Source: Bemisia tabaci
Lineage: Eukaryota > Arthropoda > Insecta > Hemiptera > Aleyrodidae
Length of the DNA stretch: 64,000 bases
Reading direction: 5' to 3'
Assembly (NCBI RefSeq): GCF_918797505.1
Contig: NC_092795.1
Location: 58,316,916-58,380,915 of the forward strand
Both the position numbers and the translations under genes were made by a program. The notes below the pieces were generated by a model. That model was given only the letters and a program-made list of their open reading frames with translations. It ran no database searches and had not been told where the DNA came from. This document shows positions 13,501-24,598 of this stretch, piece by piece (position 1 is the first letter of the stretch; every line of letters begins with the position of its first letter).

Positions 13501-14653
13501 AGTAGATCTAGGAAATGGAAAAACAGCATATGCCTCTCGCTGCTCTTATGCATTTCCGTTTTTTACTGCTCCCCGGTAAACGGACCGCAAAAAGAGAACA
13601 CTCCTAGTCTATGTCTTGACAAAGCGAAAAAGGATCGCGGGGCAGAAAACATGGCATAAATCCATCCAGCGGTTCGGGGGCCTATTCGTTTCGAAACAAC
13701 ACGTTTCGGATTTATGTATATATTAGTTTAGGCGATACCGGAGTTTCTCGCAAGTATTTACTCCTAAGAGATTTTCCTTTGTATCTACTGAATTTCTATT
13801 TTCTTAATTGAATGTTTGAAGAATTGAAGGATATGCATGAAAGATGAAGCAAATGGTTACAAACCATTCGCTAAAAATGATTAGAAACTAAGTTGATTTA
13901 GCAGAATGGAATTCATAATCTTCGTTTTCCAACACTATTACACGCAAAGTTGCCTAATACATTTTTGCTTGAAATGGTGGCCGGTAATCTTCCATTGAAC
14001 TGCGGTCAAGAGTTTTCAGATTCAGCGCATTGTAATTACGTCTCTCTGAGTCACTACCATCCACTGCAATATCGTTAAAAATATTTGATTTTTAAGTTGT
14101 CTTAATTTTTGTCGCAGGAAAATCATCGTAACATCCCGTATTTAAAATTTTATTAATCTGCAAATTGTATTCATATTCCACATTTAATACAATTCCTAAC
14201 TTATCAATTATGTTTAATGGTTTTTCAACTTATCATGTTGAGCCAAATATTCTCATCTGGCTAGCCGAGACTAACAGCAGTAGCCTACCATTAGCAAACG
14301 GAACATGGACAACTGTCAATACACCCATTCCAAATGTTATGCCCTCATTTACACCAAAATCATCAAGTTTGATTATTCTAATTTTTGTTCTATTCAGGTA
14401 ATAATAGAAAGCAGTTTTATGTTCGAAAGTTACTCTGATCGCTTTTAATTAGTTGTGTTAATAATGTTCTTTCGGTTTTTCCTTTCAGATGTTGAAACAA
14501 GATTTGGCTCAATCCAGAGATGAAACAAAAGAAACTGCCATGGATAAAATTCACCGAGAGAATGTACGTCAAGGGCGTGATAAATACAAAACGTTACGTG
14601 AAATCCGCAAAGGAAACACCAAACGTCGGGTTGATCAGTTCGAAAACATGTAA
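4386..14653 (+). CDS. Moe: Moesin/ERM protein, 8 exons, 5'-partial (N-terminal ~70 residues upstream of window)
   Basis: Moesin tethers cortical F-actin to the plasma membrane: the N-terminal FERM domain binds PIP2 and membrane-protein tails, and the C-terminal domain binds actin. Eight exons (4386-4508, 5449-5600, 6510-6740, 7928-8188, 9404-9530, 10637-10867, 12534-12767, 14489-14653) join in one open frame of 507 residues. ERM proteins are about 577 residues, so most of FERM lobe F1 is missing and no exon for it is seen in 1-4385. In window numbering, lobe F2 covers about residues 25-128, F3 about 134-228, the charged coiled coil about 228-400, a His/Asp/Glu-rich linker follows, and the actin-binding tail ends the protein. 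The tail [16 protein letters not shown] contains the regulatory threonine (codon 14591-14593), 19 residues before the C-terminus as in vertebrate moesin. Phosphorylation there is known to open ERM proteins. The [14 protein letters not shown] ending fits invertebrate moesin rather than merlin. All junctions are GT-AG with matching phases. Confidence 0.96.
4509..5448 (+). other. Moe: Moesin intron after exon a
   Basis: 940 bp with donor GTGAAG and a TTTCAG acceptor. About 4830-5240 is a degraded repeat with CCGGAAAT and TACTGAAAAA words, ending AACACCCTGT. The end and words match the CAGGGTGTCTACAGG element at 42269. The rest is plain AT-rich intron. Confidence 0.75.
5449..5600 (+). CDS. Moe: Moesin exon b (FERM F2)
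   Basis: Acceptor TTTTCTTTCAG ends at 5448 and donor GTAATT starts at 5601. The 152 bases begin [20 protein letters not shown] and end in a split arginine codon (AG plus A at 6510). The [20 protein letters not shown] stretch is a strongly conserved F2 signature of ERM proteins. Confidence 0.96.
5601..6509 (+). other. Moe: Moesin intron after exon b
   Basis: 909 bp of AT-rich sequence with no repeat or coding signal that I can recognise. Confidence 0.8.
6510..6740 (+). CDS. Moe: Moesin exon c (FERM F2/F3)
   Basis: Acceptor CAATTTCAG ends at 6509 and the consensus donor GTAAGT starts at 6741. The exon encodes [20 protein letters not shown] through [20 protein letters not shown] and [14 protein letters not shown], spanning the end of F2 and the start of the PH/PTB-like F3 lobe. 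It ends in a lysine codon split 2/1. Confidence 0.96.
6741..7927 (+). other. Moe: Moesin intron after exon c
   Basis: 1187 bp, T-rich. One forward frame has only two stops between 7007 and 7927, giving three back-to-back hydrophobic ORFs. T-rich sequence encodes hydrophobic residues by default and no family signature was seen, so I treat them as chance. Confidence 0.8.
7928..8188 (+). CDS. Moe: Moesin exon d (FERM F3)
   Basis: Acceptor TTTTTTTTAG ends at 7927 and donor GTATTT starts at 8189. The exon encodes [20 protein letters not shown], then [20 protein letters not shown] and [14 protein letters not shown]. This completes lobe F3 and begins the helical region. It ends in an arginine codon split 2/1. 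Confidence 0.96.
8189..9403 (+). other. Moe: Moesin intron after exon d, with a GC-rich insertion
   Basis: 1215 bp. The flanks are AT-rich, but 8663-9333 is abruptly GC-rich (listed separately). Confidence 0.8.
8663..9333. mobile_element. GC-rich insertion in the moesin intron, probable TIR element
   Basis: A block of about 670 bp, far richer in G and C than the surrounding intron. It begins TTTGAGGC and ends GCCTCAAA, an exact 8-bp inverted pair. Many short internal palindromes occur near the right side (CGGCCGGCACGCCGGC, AAGCCGGCGCCGGC, CATTAATGCTGAGG). No long ORF is present. A non-autonomous DNA transposon is the likely explanation. No clear target duplication was found. Confidence 0.45.
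9404..9530 (+). CDS. Moe: Moesin exon e (coiled coil)
   Basis: Acceptor TCTTTTTTTCCAG ends at 9403 and donor GTCAGT starts at 9531. After the split arginine it encodes 42 highly charged residues ([20 protein letters not shown] and onward to LLDAQ), typical of the central ERM helix. The coding sequence starts 70 bases after the GC-rich insertion of intron 4 ends. Confidence 0.94.
9531..10636 (+). other. Moe: Moesin intron after exon e
   Basis: 1106 bp of AT-rich sequence; nothing recognised inside. Confidence 0.8.
10637..10867 (+). CDS. Moe: Moesin exon f (coiled coil)
   Basis: Acceptor TTTTTTGCACACAG ends at 10636 and donor GTCAGT starts at 10868. The 77 codons are phase 0 at both ends, starting [20 protein letters not shown] and ending DEETRRLQ, a continuous heptad-rich helix. 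A TIR transposon begins only 39 bases after the donor. Confidence 0.95.
10868..12533 (+). other. Moe: Moesin intron after exon f
   Basis: 1666 bp. It holds a TIR element at 10907-11720 and a degraded AT-rich repeat with GGAAAA/TCAGGAAA words at about 11940-12200, like those at 400-690 and 58745-58998. Confidence 0.8.
10907..11720. mobile_element. Non-autonomous TIR transposon in a moesin intron
   Basis: The ends are inverted repeats of about 40 bp. The left end starts GTACGGAACCTGAGGCG and the reverse complement of the right end starts GTATGAAACCTTAGGCG. Both continue into CGCAGCGTC and GACGCCG-type sequence. The flanks ATTGAAG (10900-10906) and TTTGAAG (11721-11727) look like a 7-bp target duplication with one change. 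The core (11130-11510) is a degenerate tandem repeat of TCGATTCAC/GTCGAT words in units of about 30 bp. No ORF for a transposase. Confidence 0.75.
12534..12767 (+). CDS. Moe: Moesin exon g (linker and start of C-ERMAD)
   Basis: Acceptor TTTTATTCTCCAG ends at 12533 and donor GTATGT starts at 12768. The 78 codons begin [20 protein letters not shown], pass through a variable [15 protein letters not shown] linker, and end [16 protein letters not shown], where the C-terminal ERM-association domain begins. Confidence 0.95.
12768..14488 (+). other. Moe: Moesin intron after exon g
   Basis: 1721 bp. Mostly AT-rich, but about 13300-13720 is richer in G and C and contains one 92-codon ORF without recognisable homology. 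Its edges (TATAAATCCATG at 13305 and ATAAATCCATCC at 13658) share a word but give no clear TIR. An old insertion is possible. Confidence 0.7.
14489..14653 (+). CDS. Moe: Moesin terminal exon (actin-binding tail)
   Basis: Acceptor TTTCCTTTCAG ends at 14488. The exon has 54 codons plus TAA at 14651-14653. It encodes [20 protein letters not shown], then [19 protein letters not shown] and VDQFENM. The phospho-regulated threonine is the ACG at 14591-14593. The last residues are the F-actin and FERM-binding surface of ERM proteins. Confidence 0.97.
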   Translation: MLKQDLAQSRDETKETAMDKIHRENVRQGRDKYKTLREIRKGNTKRRVDQFENM

Positions 14654-16123
14654 AATGGACTAGATAAATGAGAAATACGTAAGAAATTAAGTTGTTTTTG
14701 TGTATAGAAAATATCAACACCCGACGGTTCTAGTTGTTGAGTGTTGACCATTCCAAGTCTCAAGTCTGTTGTTATTACTAGGTATATTTGCTTTGCTCAG
14801 GTATACAAATGAGTATTTGACTGCATAAGCAAATATTTTACTGTGGCTGCTTGTTTATTCAGCGTTTGTGTAAATATATATACATATCTGGATTTGGATG
14901 AGCTGTGTATTTTCGTGGTAAATTCCAAATTAGAATTTGTGGATTTATCATCAAAGTCGATATGAAACTTCACTTTTCCGTTTTTAATAATTTATTTCTA
15001 CAGATTACTTGATGAGGATTTTTAAAGCATTCACAAATGCTCATTGTATACATTTTTCAACATTTTGGGTGTTTGGGTGATTTCCCAGGATTTGCTGCAA
15101 AAATGCTATATTTGTTCGTGTAATCTTCGCTGAACTTGCCAACTGCACGAGTCAATTATTTTGAATTTCAAATCCACATAACTTATCAAAATCCTGGTTA
15201 TTAAAAATGTCTAAAAGTGTCAAAAGCATTTTTAATTTTAAAAGAAGACACTCAATCGTTGAATGTATCTTGCATAACAAGATTTAAACGGAAACTTTTA
15301 ATTCATCGCAATGCATGAAAATAGTTTATTTTAGCAAGAATTTTCTTTTGTAAATATTATTAATCAAATCTGCGATCAAATTTGAGAATGATGTAGATTT
15401 TAACTAATTTATTTTGATGGAAAAGTGGCCTCTCAACATTAAGCAGTTTGCTCTTTACGAGTGAGAACTTTATCTCGGCTATTTTTGAGGCATTTTGGTT
15501 TTTAGAACTGATAGTACAGGTGATATATTTTCAGCTGTAAATAGTTTTACCTTTCTGTTCCTCGTTGAACTTGAGATGTAAAAAAATTTTAAGTTTTTCC
15601 CCCTTATTTTCATGTGTATTTTTACTTTCTCTTCATTTGAACTTTCATAGGTTTTGCTTCTTACTTTACCTACAAAAACTGAAAGGGTTACATATTTCTA
15701 AGTTGAGTCTTCCATACGAAAGCTAAAAATCACCGAGCAAAAGTTCTGATGGGTGAAAGCTTCTTGATAATTTTTTATCCTTTTTTATTTTAAAAAGAAA
15801 AATAAGTAAAACTGAAGATCACAGATTTTAAGCGTATAATTCATGTTAGGACCGTAAAAGCATATTGAAGTTTAAGGATCTTGAATGCGGTCTAAAATCC
15901 TGGCAACCTTAGAAATGGGAGCCAAAATAAAATAAGAAGATGAAAACTCTTCATCAAGAGTAAAGTTCATTTGCCATAGATTACTAGTTTTTTTCCTCTC
16001 TCTCGTGTTTTTTCATAATATTTTGAGATGTCTGCATTTTTAATTGATTTTATTTATTTATTTTTTTCTTTTTGATTCTGTCAATGAATAGACAAACTAA
16101 AGACGTGGGACTGATATTTTAGA

Positions 16124-16129
16124 AATAAA
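16124..16129 (+). terminator. Moe: Candidate polyadenylation signal AATAAA
   Basis: AATAAA about 1.5 kb after the moesin stop, followed by a T-rich tract. It is a candidate only; several others lie downstream. Confidence 0.25.
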
Positions 16130-19032
16130 CCTTTCATTTTTTCCTCCCTCTCCTCTTATTTGTTTTTTACTTTCTCTTCTTTCATAGGACCACTACCCTA
16201 TGGAGTTCTTTTATGGTATAATACTATTATTCTCACATTTATTATACTATCATTATTATTTTTGTAGGTATATTCACAAACATGATTAATTTTACTATAG
16301 ATTAATTAATTAGTAGGTGTAATGTATCCTTTGTATTATTATTTTAATTTTCGTATTCATTATTTGCATTCTAAGTTTAAGTTGTATCTTAAGTGGTCTT
16401 CTGTCTCTTGTCTCCTTTATTTATTTATTCTCTTTATTTTTTATTTTTTTTTTCCATTTTTAGAACTCTTCTTGTCCTTTTTTTCAAGCTATCTTTTCTT
16501 CAACTATTTTCTGGTTTTATACTCAACAATTTTTTTTCATTTCATTCGGGTATGCGTTGAAGAGTTTGTGCTCCTGCATATTTTATTTAATTAACCACAA
16601 ATCTTCGGTTTTGAAACGTTTTCATACTGCTGAAGTTATTTTCAGAATACATTTTTTAATCCTAATTAAAAGTTTCAGTCAACATTTTTGTACATGAAGG
16701 TAAATGGATCAAATGTGACTTAATTTATTAACATAGCGGATGAATTATGAGAAATTCAAATGGCGTATTATATACCCATGTGCGTTAAACCATACCTTCT
16801 CATCTGTTGAATTTTTTCTCAGAGATGAAATTTGCTCCTAAGGCTAAGCGGAGAAATTATGAGGTAATATATCCATGCAAACCAAAGTCATATCAGTTTA
16901 ATAATTCAATTTCGCCTTTAGTATTCACTGCCTTTGCTTTTAGATGCACACACATTTCTTTTTGCTGTTAGTTACATCCATTTCATCCTTAGACTCAGGA
17001 ACCATAATGAATGGAACATGAAACAATAATTGGTAAAAATTACTGGTGTCAGTGTTATGCCACCAAATCATAGTTTTGCCATTATTAGGATGCTAGATTT
17101 TCTTACCAATATCCTTCACCCAAAAGATTTTTTACAGGCAGGATTCTCTCATTGAAGAATCTGAGCATTTAAATAAAATTCTATTTTGGAAAATATTATG
17201 AACAATTTTTTAACTAATTTTTGTAATCAGTCTAAGATGTATGTGCCGTCCATTTTCTCTCTCAATTCTTGAAATGATATGTAGGATTGCTGTGAATTTT
17301 TGCCTTATTTAAAATCTGTCTCATATAATGATGATGCTAGGTTTGATTTAAGTCAATTTTATTTCTGTCACTCTTTCATAAAAAAGGAATTAAATAATAT
17401 GACCTGTTAAGTAGAAGAGTAATAAATAATTATCCAGTAATATCAGGAAAGACCCTTCTTTCCTGTAATTAATTCTCAATAACTCAGCTGCCGGAAATTT
17501 GTGTACTTAAAGTTAAAGGTCAGAATTTTCCTATATTCTCTCAAGGGCTCTAAGTGTGATCCTCTGTTTTGGTTATTGTTGTAAAATGCATGAAGTGGCC
17601 TTAAAATTTATATTTTTATCTTGTTATAATTAAATTTTAGTGTGTATAAAATGCATTTTTCATTTTGTGGCGTGATAATAAGGTGATCAAATTAGTAGTT
17701 AACATCTTGATTCAGTTAGACCTCCATCATAGAATAATGGGGGAACTTTTATGGAAAAATGATAAAATGAGGATGATTCACCTCCAGAAATTTTTCTAAG
17801 CCAGCTGTAGTTTAAGGTGCATCCAAGTTCTAATTTCATCAAATTTTTTTTTTTTTCGCTTGCAATTTTTTTTTAAAACCAATATTTTCTTAGTACTTTC
17901 AAATCATAGTGCCAAAAACAATTTCCCCACTTAATATTTCCCTAATTTTCTCAATTTTTTTTATCCTTGGAAAATGTTTCATAACTCAAAATATGGTTTA
18001 CATTTATCTTGCTCATAGGCCCTTCACTTTAAACCAGAATTTTTCACTAGGTTTTTTTCTGTCTCTATCAGCATCTCCCCAAAAAATCTGTTACTTGTAA
18101 TTCCAAACTGTAGGTGAAATTTTTTTTGTAAACTTTGTTAAATATATGTATTTTTATTTAAATTTGACATTTTATTTGGAACATTTTTGAAATCTTCCTT
18201 TCAATAGAGGTGAAAAATTAGCTTCCTCTTTGTTAAGTTTTTCAAACTGACATCTTTCGTAACCTAACTACGCACGTCAACTCAAAGTTAAATGAAGACT
18301 GCAAATGAGGAAATAAGCTATCAACATAATGAATTTTATTTGAAGTGGGGTTATGTTTTTTGCTGCTTTTTTTATTCTATCTCTTAGTTTCGATCATTAA
18401 TAAACTTGGAATTTGTGCAGTTGAAATTCTCGTAATTAGCAGCATTCAAAATTTTAAGATCACATACGTTGAAGGGAGAAACCAACAAAAGTCAAGTTTA
18501 CATAGTTTTTCTCATCATCATAGTATAGTCCCCAGAGAAATCCCTAATTTTATAATTATATTCTATAAATTACAGATCTTTCTGCAAAGTGAGTAATGTA
18601 TAAACCTTGAGTTAGTTGCACTCTTTGTAACACTCATCTTACCATTATTTTAAACACATTGCCAACGTGCCTTCTTTTTCTCATTTCGCTTAATTATTTT
18701 GTAAAATGCACTCTTTGCATCAATCGTTTTCATTCAATACTTTCATTTGCACTAACAACATGTGTTCTTGTGTTAATTTTGAACAAAATATGTGTGTTCG
18801 GGATTCATACATGTCAACCCAATCTTGTTAGTGTAAGTGTCTGTGTTCATGTATGTATGTACAGGCATACCTACATTTTAAGATTTTCTAAAAAAAGGAA
18901 AGTATATATTATGTAAATAATTGAAAATTAATGCTGTGCCCTGTAATCAAGTAATCTGGTATGAATTTAATTCTTCCAACAAGCATTTGTTATAAGTATT
19001 GATTCGTGATAAGGTGTAAATTTTGAAATTTA

Positions 19033-19038
19033 AATAAA
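19033..19038 (+). terminator. Moe: Candidate distal polyadenylation signal AATAAA
   Basis: AATAAA followed by a long T run at 19068. If it is used, the moesin 3' UTR would be about 4.4 kb. Confidence 0.2.
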
Positions 19039-19335
19039 ATTGATTAAACGGGGATGTCTTATCCTATTTTTTTTTTTAAAAAAAAAGACAGAAGACTCAG
19101 AGATTATATCTTTACAAGTTGATTGTTGACTGGTGGTTCAAACTTCTTCTTACTTACATCAGACCTTAATGTCCAAAATAAGTTTTCTTTATTTGCTCTC
19201 TCTCAGAGCTGATCCAACTGCATTTATTTATCAAGGTCAACTGCGTACCTCAGAATTTTCATGCAGCTGTGATCAGAACACTGATAGCTGAAGTTTTCCT
19301 GATAAAATTAATTTTTGAAATTTTTTAACCATCTG

Positions 19336-19337
<2 letters not shown>

Positions 19338-19380
<43 letters not shown>
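19338..19380 (+). repeat. 43-nt poly(A) run
   Basis: An uninterrupted run of 43 A. It could be a slipped microsatellite or the tail of an old retroposed sequence. No clear retroelement was seen before it. It would cause internal oligo-dT priming in cDNA data. Confidence 0.95.
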
Positions 19381-19381
<1 letters not shown>

Positions 19382-20297
19382 GAAAAACTGTGTAATTTAC
19401 AGTCAGAAACATTAGCCAGTGTTACCTCCAGATCATTCAAAAGCAAGAAGCAAGATATCTCAGCAACTTGTAAACCAAATTTAAAAAACTATAATAATGC
19501 ACTATAAAGCTGAAAGTACGGTCAGAATTTTTTATGAATTTACTAAATCTGTCATACTTTCTAAGATATAAAAGAAGAAACTTACTTCAGAATTTTTCTT
19601 TGTGCGTACCCTGTGGTTAGTTCCATGGTAGAGTCGCCAATAGAATTTTCAACCCTTGATAGCATCACTGGAAAGACTGATCACTACGATTATTTTGTCC
19701 CAGGACAACTTACGATTAAATGTTTTATTATGACTTGCTTGGCAGGCAGCTCGTTAAAGGTATCTTATTGGCAAAAATATCTCACAACCTTTTCAAGGAT
19801 TCCAATGCCACCTGAAATTAAATGTTAAAATGAATAGAGGGCACCAGAAAATCACAGAAGAAGAATGCTTCATCCATGGAAATTAAAATAAATTTTCCCT
19901 CCTGTCCGAATAAACTTTATGCTCTAATTTGAATGCCATCCAGCTGTGTTCTGTAAATATCTGTAGTTTTGCTTTAAAGGAGCATTCTTTTTATGTTTTC
20001 CATACCTCCATGTGTCAGAAAGAATTTTGCACCATAATCCACAACTTAGCAAACTCCTTCTCCTACATTTACTCTTCAAAAATATAAGGTCTAAGTGTCT
20101 GATTCCAGAAGTAAAATATCTTTTTTAATTTAAATAAGACTCGTAGAACTTTTCAAAAATATCTGAGGAATAAAGATGAAGAATAATACACAAAACAAAA
20201 ATTAGACCATATAACTCAACTGAAAAACACATGAAAAAGAGCAACCAAGACTGAAAAAAAAAAAAACGAACAGAATGCCTGGGATGTTTCAATAAAT

Positions 20298-20410
20298 CTA
20301 ATTAAGATGAAGGAATATATCCTCAATGTTTTTCTGAGAAGTTGCTTCAGAACTTCTGAAGGGACTTATGGAATTGACATCTTCTCCCTCAACTAATTCA
20401 TCGGAAACGT
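20298..20410 (-). CDS. Possible terminal exon of a convergent gene
   Basis: On the minus strand an acceptor TTTCTATTTCAG precedes 20410. The frame then runs 36 codons to TAG at 20298-20300, encoding VSDELVEGEDVNSISPFRSS then EATSQKNIEDIFLHLN. The acidic, serine-rich composition looks more protein-like than neighbouring chance ORFs. No protein family is recognised and no upstream partner exon was identified, so this is weak. It could equally be chance. Confidence 0.25.
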
Positions 20411-21845
20411 CTGAAATAGAAACTGGAAAATTTGCATAATAAGTACAATAAACTGATGGAAACATGTATTTGAATATGAACGGATCAAATCTCATTGCTC
20501 AATAAAAGTGGTATCACAATCAATAATTAGAGCAAGTACTTTTTTTGAAATGGAGGGTTATTCAACACGTGATTTACTACAGTTGATCAGCAAATCGATA
20601 AAAACTGGCTCACACCTCTTGCCTCCAAGCAAGAGAGAAGAGAGCCACATCTCAACTAGTGTTTTCTATGTCCTTTTTATACATGGTGTTTTTCATAAAA
20701 AAAAAACTCCAAGGACGCCTTTCAGTCTTAAGTTCAATCATGATTCTGAAAGCTGGAGGATTAAATATTTTAAGGAAAATTTCACAATTTTTCTGTCATT
20801 TGTGTAGTTTGCTCTTGCTTAAAGATTGACCGAGCATCTATGAGGATTGAACTACTGAGTGATAGAGAAGATGAAGTTCTTATCAAGAAAGAAGCTAATT
20901 ATTCATATTACATTTTAAGAGTTTGGTGATCTCTAGGTGACCACCACTGGCTAGCAACCCGAAGGGCCAGTGGATTTAACGTCACCCTAGAAGAATAGAT
21001 TTAAATCCACTGAATTTCATGTTGCCTTATTTCTTTTCATGGTTTACTTTTTCAACAGAAAACTAAAAAAAGCCTGAAAATTTTTTGTGTACATATCATC
21101 AAGAATATACTCTCAGAATTCAAGCCAGAGTGTTACTAAGTTTAAAGTCACGGATTTTGATCCAAAAGCTGGTCCCAGAGATCCAAGTCTTTAAAGGATG
21201 CTTTGTTACTCGAGTCAATAAAATACATTTTGTCAGAGGAAAACCACACTGTCACCTAATGTGACGAGATGATGGGCAACACCAAAGCAGCCACTAATCT
21301 ATTTTTTCTCTGTTTATAAAGAGTTTTTTTATCTTTTTTTAAACATTTAAAAGTGTTCATAAAAAACAGGGAGTATGAAGATTTTTTAACACTTTTTTAC
21401 TTAAATTTCTTCCCCTAAAAATTTCTTCTCAAAAACATACTGAAACAAGAGTTCTGACGTCTGTAGACCCTTACAGTTTCCTTCAGAGACATCCATTATT
21501 CATTAAAATGTTTTTTTGTCGGTGTTCCTTCAATATTCGGCAACACAAGTAGGGGGAATCAGGGGGCCGGTCTCCTCTTCCCCCAGAAATCTACACGCCT
21601 CCTTGCCCTAAAATGTCAGGAATTTGGTGAAATAAAAGTGTAACATTTCCGTGCTATTTGAAATTGTAATTCAATTAATTTTTCGGTAAGGACAGCTCAA
21701 AATCGCTCCTCCAATTTCTCAATTTCGGCGGGGGCCTTAGAATCCCTTTAGAAGTCAGAGGATTTCCACTCTCCCCCCCCCCCCCCCCCTAACTCCGCGC
21801 TTACAGGAAATCCTTGCTGTGTTCATAATATTTGCTACCACCTAA
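20411..21845. other. Non-coding stretch
   Basis: No gene recognised. ORFs around 20508-20807 and the open stretch near 20835-20940 lack any family signature. From 21540 the sequence turns into purine/pyrimidine-rich repeat debris with GGGGG and CCCCC words and a run of 17 C at 21773-21789. Confidence 0.5.
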
Positions 21846-22097
21846 TCTGCCGTGCTAAGGAAGAACACCTTATAAAAATTCGAGAGTTGCCAAATTTCCT
21901 CGGATTAAAATATGCATTATTGAGGAATATTAGGGATATGCTCCTTCGAAATTTTCAATTTAGATTGAATTGCGTAAAAAAATTTCCAAAAATTTGGAGA
22001 TAAATATTCGCAAGTTTTCTAAAAAATTCGTTTTTATCTAAAGAAATTTGGCAATGCCTGAAGGTTTATATACGGCTTTTTTCTATAGAATTGCAGT
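21846..22097. mobile_element. Family A foldback element
   Basis: The left end TCTGCCGTGCTAAGGAAGAA plus GAGTTGCCAAATTTCC is mirrored by GAAATTTGGCAATGCC and a decayed right end TTCTATAGAATTGCAGT. Confidence 0.75.
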
Positions 22098-22102
22098 ATT
22101 GT

Positions 22103-22340
22103 ACTGCCCCTATACGGAAGAACGTCATATGAGTATTCAAATGTTGCCGAATTTCCTCCGACAGAATTTTGTTTCAAGGAAAGTTAATGCATATTTTCCC
22201 CGGAAATTTTTAGTTATTTTAGGCTAAATTGCAAACGAAACTGAAAGGATAATGTTCTGAATTTACCCCGTGAATGCGTCTTTTATCGAGAGAAATATGG
22301 CGATTTCTGGATCCTGCGACTTTTTTCTATCGAGCACCGA
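22103..22340. mobile_element. Family A foldback element, decayed second copy
   Basis: It starts only 5 bases after the previous copy: ACTGCCCCTATACGGAAGAA, then ATGTTGCCGAATTTCC. The right arm is weak (GAGAGAAATATGGCGATT). Confidence 0.5.
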
Positions 22341-24598
22341 GCATGCTGATCCGGCAACAACGAGGAGCACGTATCAAGTTGGCAACATTGCATCTTCCTC
22401 AGACGTGAGTGATGCAACACACACACTCGCGCAGTACAATCAAAACATCGAAACATAATCTTCCTCCAATCAAATGAAATTCCGTTAACCACCGATTGAA
22501 ATACTTCCTAATCGATGAGTTCATTTATCCTCTTTGCAGAATCGATCTCTTGTTCGAGGAAACCATCAAAATCGAAGTGCGGAAAAATTTAAAAGCTACC
22601 TAACCATCAGGCCGCAACGCTTCCGATGATAGGTGCCTCCCCCTCTCACAGTTTCAGTCGTCCGTGCAATTTTCGGGAAAATGTAACGTCCGCGAACTCG
22701 TGTCTCTGATTGTTAAGTTTTGTTTCCTCGAGTTGAAAATTTCTCCGGAAGTTGTTCCTATTTGTTTTAAATTAATTGTTTCGTGTTTAGCATCTTCAGC
22801 TTTTGTTCACTATCGTGCGATTCTTGTGAAACGGTTTTCCTCAGATTCCCATCTTAAATTAAATGAAAAGTTTTCGACTGCTCAATTCAACGCGTGATCC
22901 TGTTTATCTCATCGGAGTTTCGATCTCTTTATCATTGTGAGTACTCATGTTCCTCACTACTTTCCAAGCCTTTGGCTCTCTTTTATCCCTCACCGCCGCA
23001 GTAGGTGAATACCATTCTTCTGATCCATTACGGCCCTCTCACTTCACACCTTGTTGGCACCTCATTTTGGTTATGGTTATGGTTATGGTTATGATCATGA
23101 TCCGAGATTTACAAGGATGCTTTTCACAGGTTATCTGGCATCAGTTATCAGTTTCTTCATGGTTTTGTTACATTGAGCTACATCAGATCATTGGCTCCTC
23201 ACTAACTTGTTTGATCTATTATCGTGATTTTTCAAGCAGGTGTTGGGACTGCAGTTTCGACGCTTCACGATGAGTTCAGTAATTGACTAGTGTTGTTAGT
23301 GTCGTGATCTTACTCAATGCTTACGCATGCTTGCAGAATAGCATTATTTGGCTATGCAAGTTTTAGTTGGTTTCAATAGTACCATCTCATAAATTGAGCC
23401 ATCTCTTAACTCATTGCCGCATTTGGAAGACCTTTACCAACTGGTCTGCTCAGCAATTCAAGTTAAATGTTTCCATCAAGCTTGATTTTTAGTACATAAT
23501 CTTAAAATTAAGCAGGATGACTGTGTTTTGAATGTGTTGTGAAAGACTAGATACTCCCCTTCAAATGGGCAGTTTACCTAAGCCCATGTAAGGGCCTCTG
23601 TTTGAGGAAAAATTACTCTTTCATTTTGTACCTCAAGGTGCTGGACGTCCAATCAATTTGAGTCCCCTCAAGCGAGAGATGTTTTTTGTTAAATTTTCTG
23701 CGACACGGACTGCGACGAAAATTGAAAATTTAAGGGGTCAGAGAGCGCCTGTGCCGTCATTAGGGAGGGGGTGGCAGGGTGGCAAAATTTCATGTTAAAT
23801 GAAATTTTGATATTTCACCTGAAATATTTCATGAAATAGTACGAAATTTGGTTCCTTTTCATGTTCCGCCAATTGTAAAAATTGTGACTTTCTTCTATTT
23901 TTGTGTGTTTGTGTGCGGGTTGCATACTGTAGCCCCTGGAAAATTTGAAATATTTCACAGCCTCATGAAATTTCATGAAATATTCCATGAAATTTCCTAT
24001 CTTTCATTTCTTTCTTACGTTTCATGCCACCCTTGGGGGGGGGGGGGGGCAGGAGGGACAATTTTCCCAGGCCTAGACGAAAATTCAGATTCATTATTCA
24101 TTTTTGTTTACTTAGTTATCATATTTGGGTCATGTCAGGTCACTTGCCTCCCCCCCCCCCCCCCCCCAGGTTTTGGTAAAATGACGCCACTGAAGAACTC
24201 ATAGCAATGATGATGATCATGTGGAAATTCAGCATCTTAACCAAGACCCTTAACTGTAAGGAAAAGAGACAGAGTGGCTCCATTTCATTAAATGTTGCAA
24301 AGTTTCATATGATAATTGATGAATTTCCACAAGATTGGTTAGGTACAACTTCAAAATTTCTCTTCCTAATTTGACGAAAATTCCCTGATAGTTTCAAAAG
24401 AGAACATGCTCTCCAGCACGCCTTTGAGGAATAAAAAAATCGGTCGTCAGATGAAACTTCGTAATGTTGCAATGCAATTAAATCCCAATCAATTAATCAT
24501 GCTGGATTTGAGTGTGCTGAACACGGGTGGGTCTCAACAGGGAAGTAACTGTGCGCGCGTACTGGTGAGTGAGGGGGGGGGGGGGGGGGTTGACCTAG
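22341..24598. other. Non-coding stretch with a possible 5' exon and homopolymer tracts
   Basis: About 22500-23500 looks unique. It includes a TCAGTCG initiator-like site at 22654 and a consensus donor GTGAGT at 22937, compatible with an untranslated first exon but not proven. A GGTTAT microsatellite lies at 23068-23093. About 23780-24000 repeats TTTCATGAAAT words. Homopolymer runs occur at 24035-24049 (G), 24150-24167 (C) and 24573-24589 (G). Confidence 0.4.

Larger units (their letters stand above)
14654..20297 (+). other. Moesin 3' UTR and downstream flank, low in repeats
   Basis: About 5.6 kb of AT-rich sequence beginning right after the moesin stop. None of the transposon families seen elsewhere was noticed here. 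Candidate AATAAA signals include 16124-16129, 19033-19038 and 19909-19914. A run of 43 A lies at 19338-19380. The ORFs here are short and hydrophobic, as expected of T-rich DNA. I read the first part as 3' UTR, with its end unknown. Confidence 0.5.
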
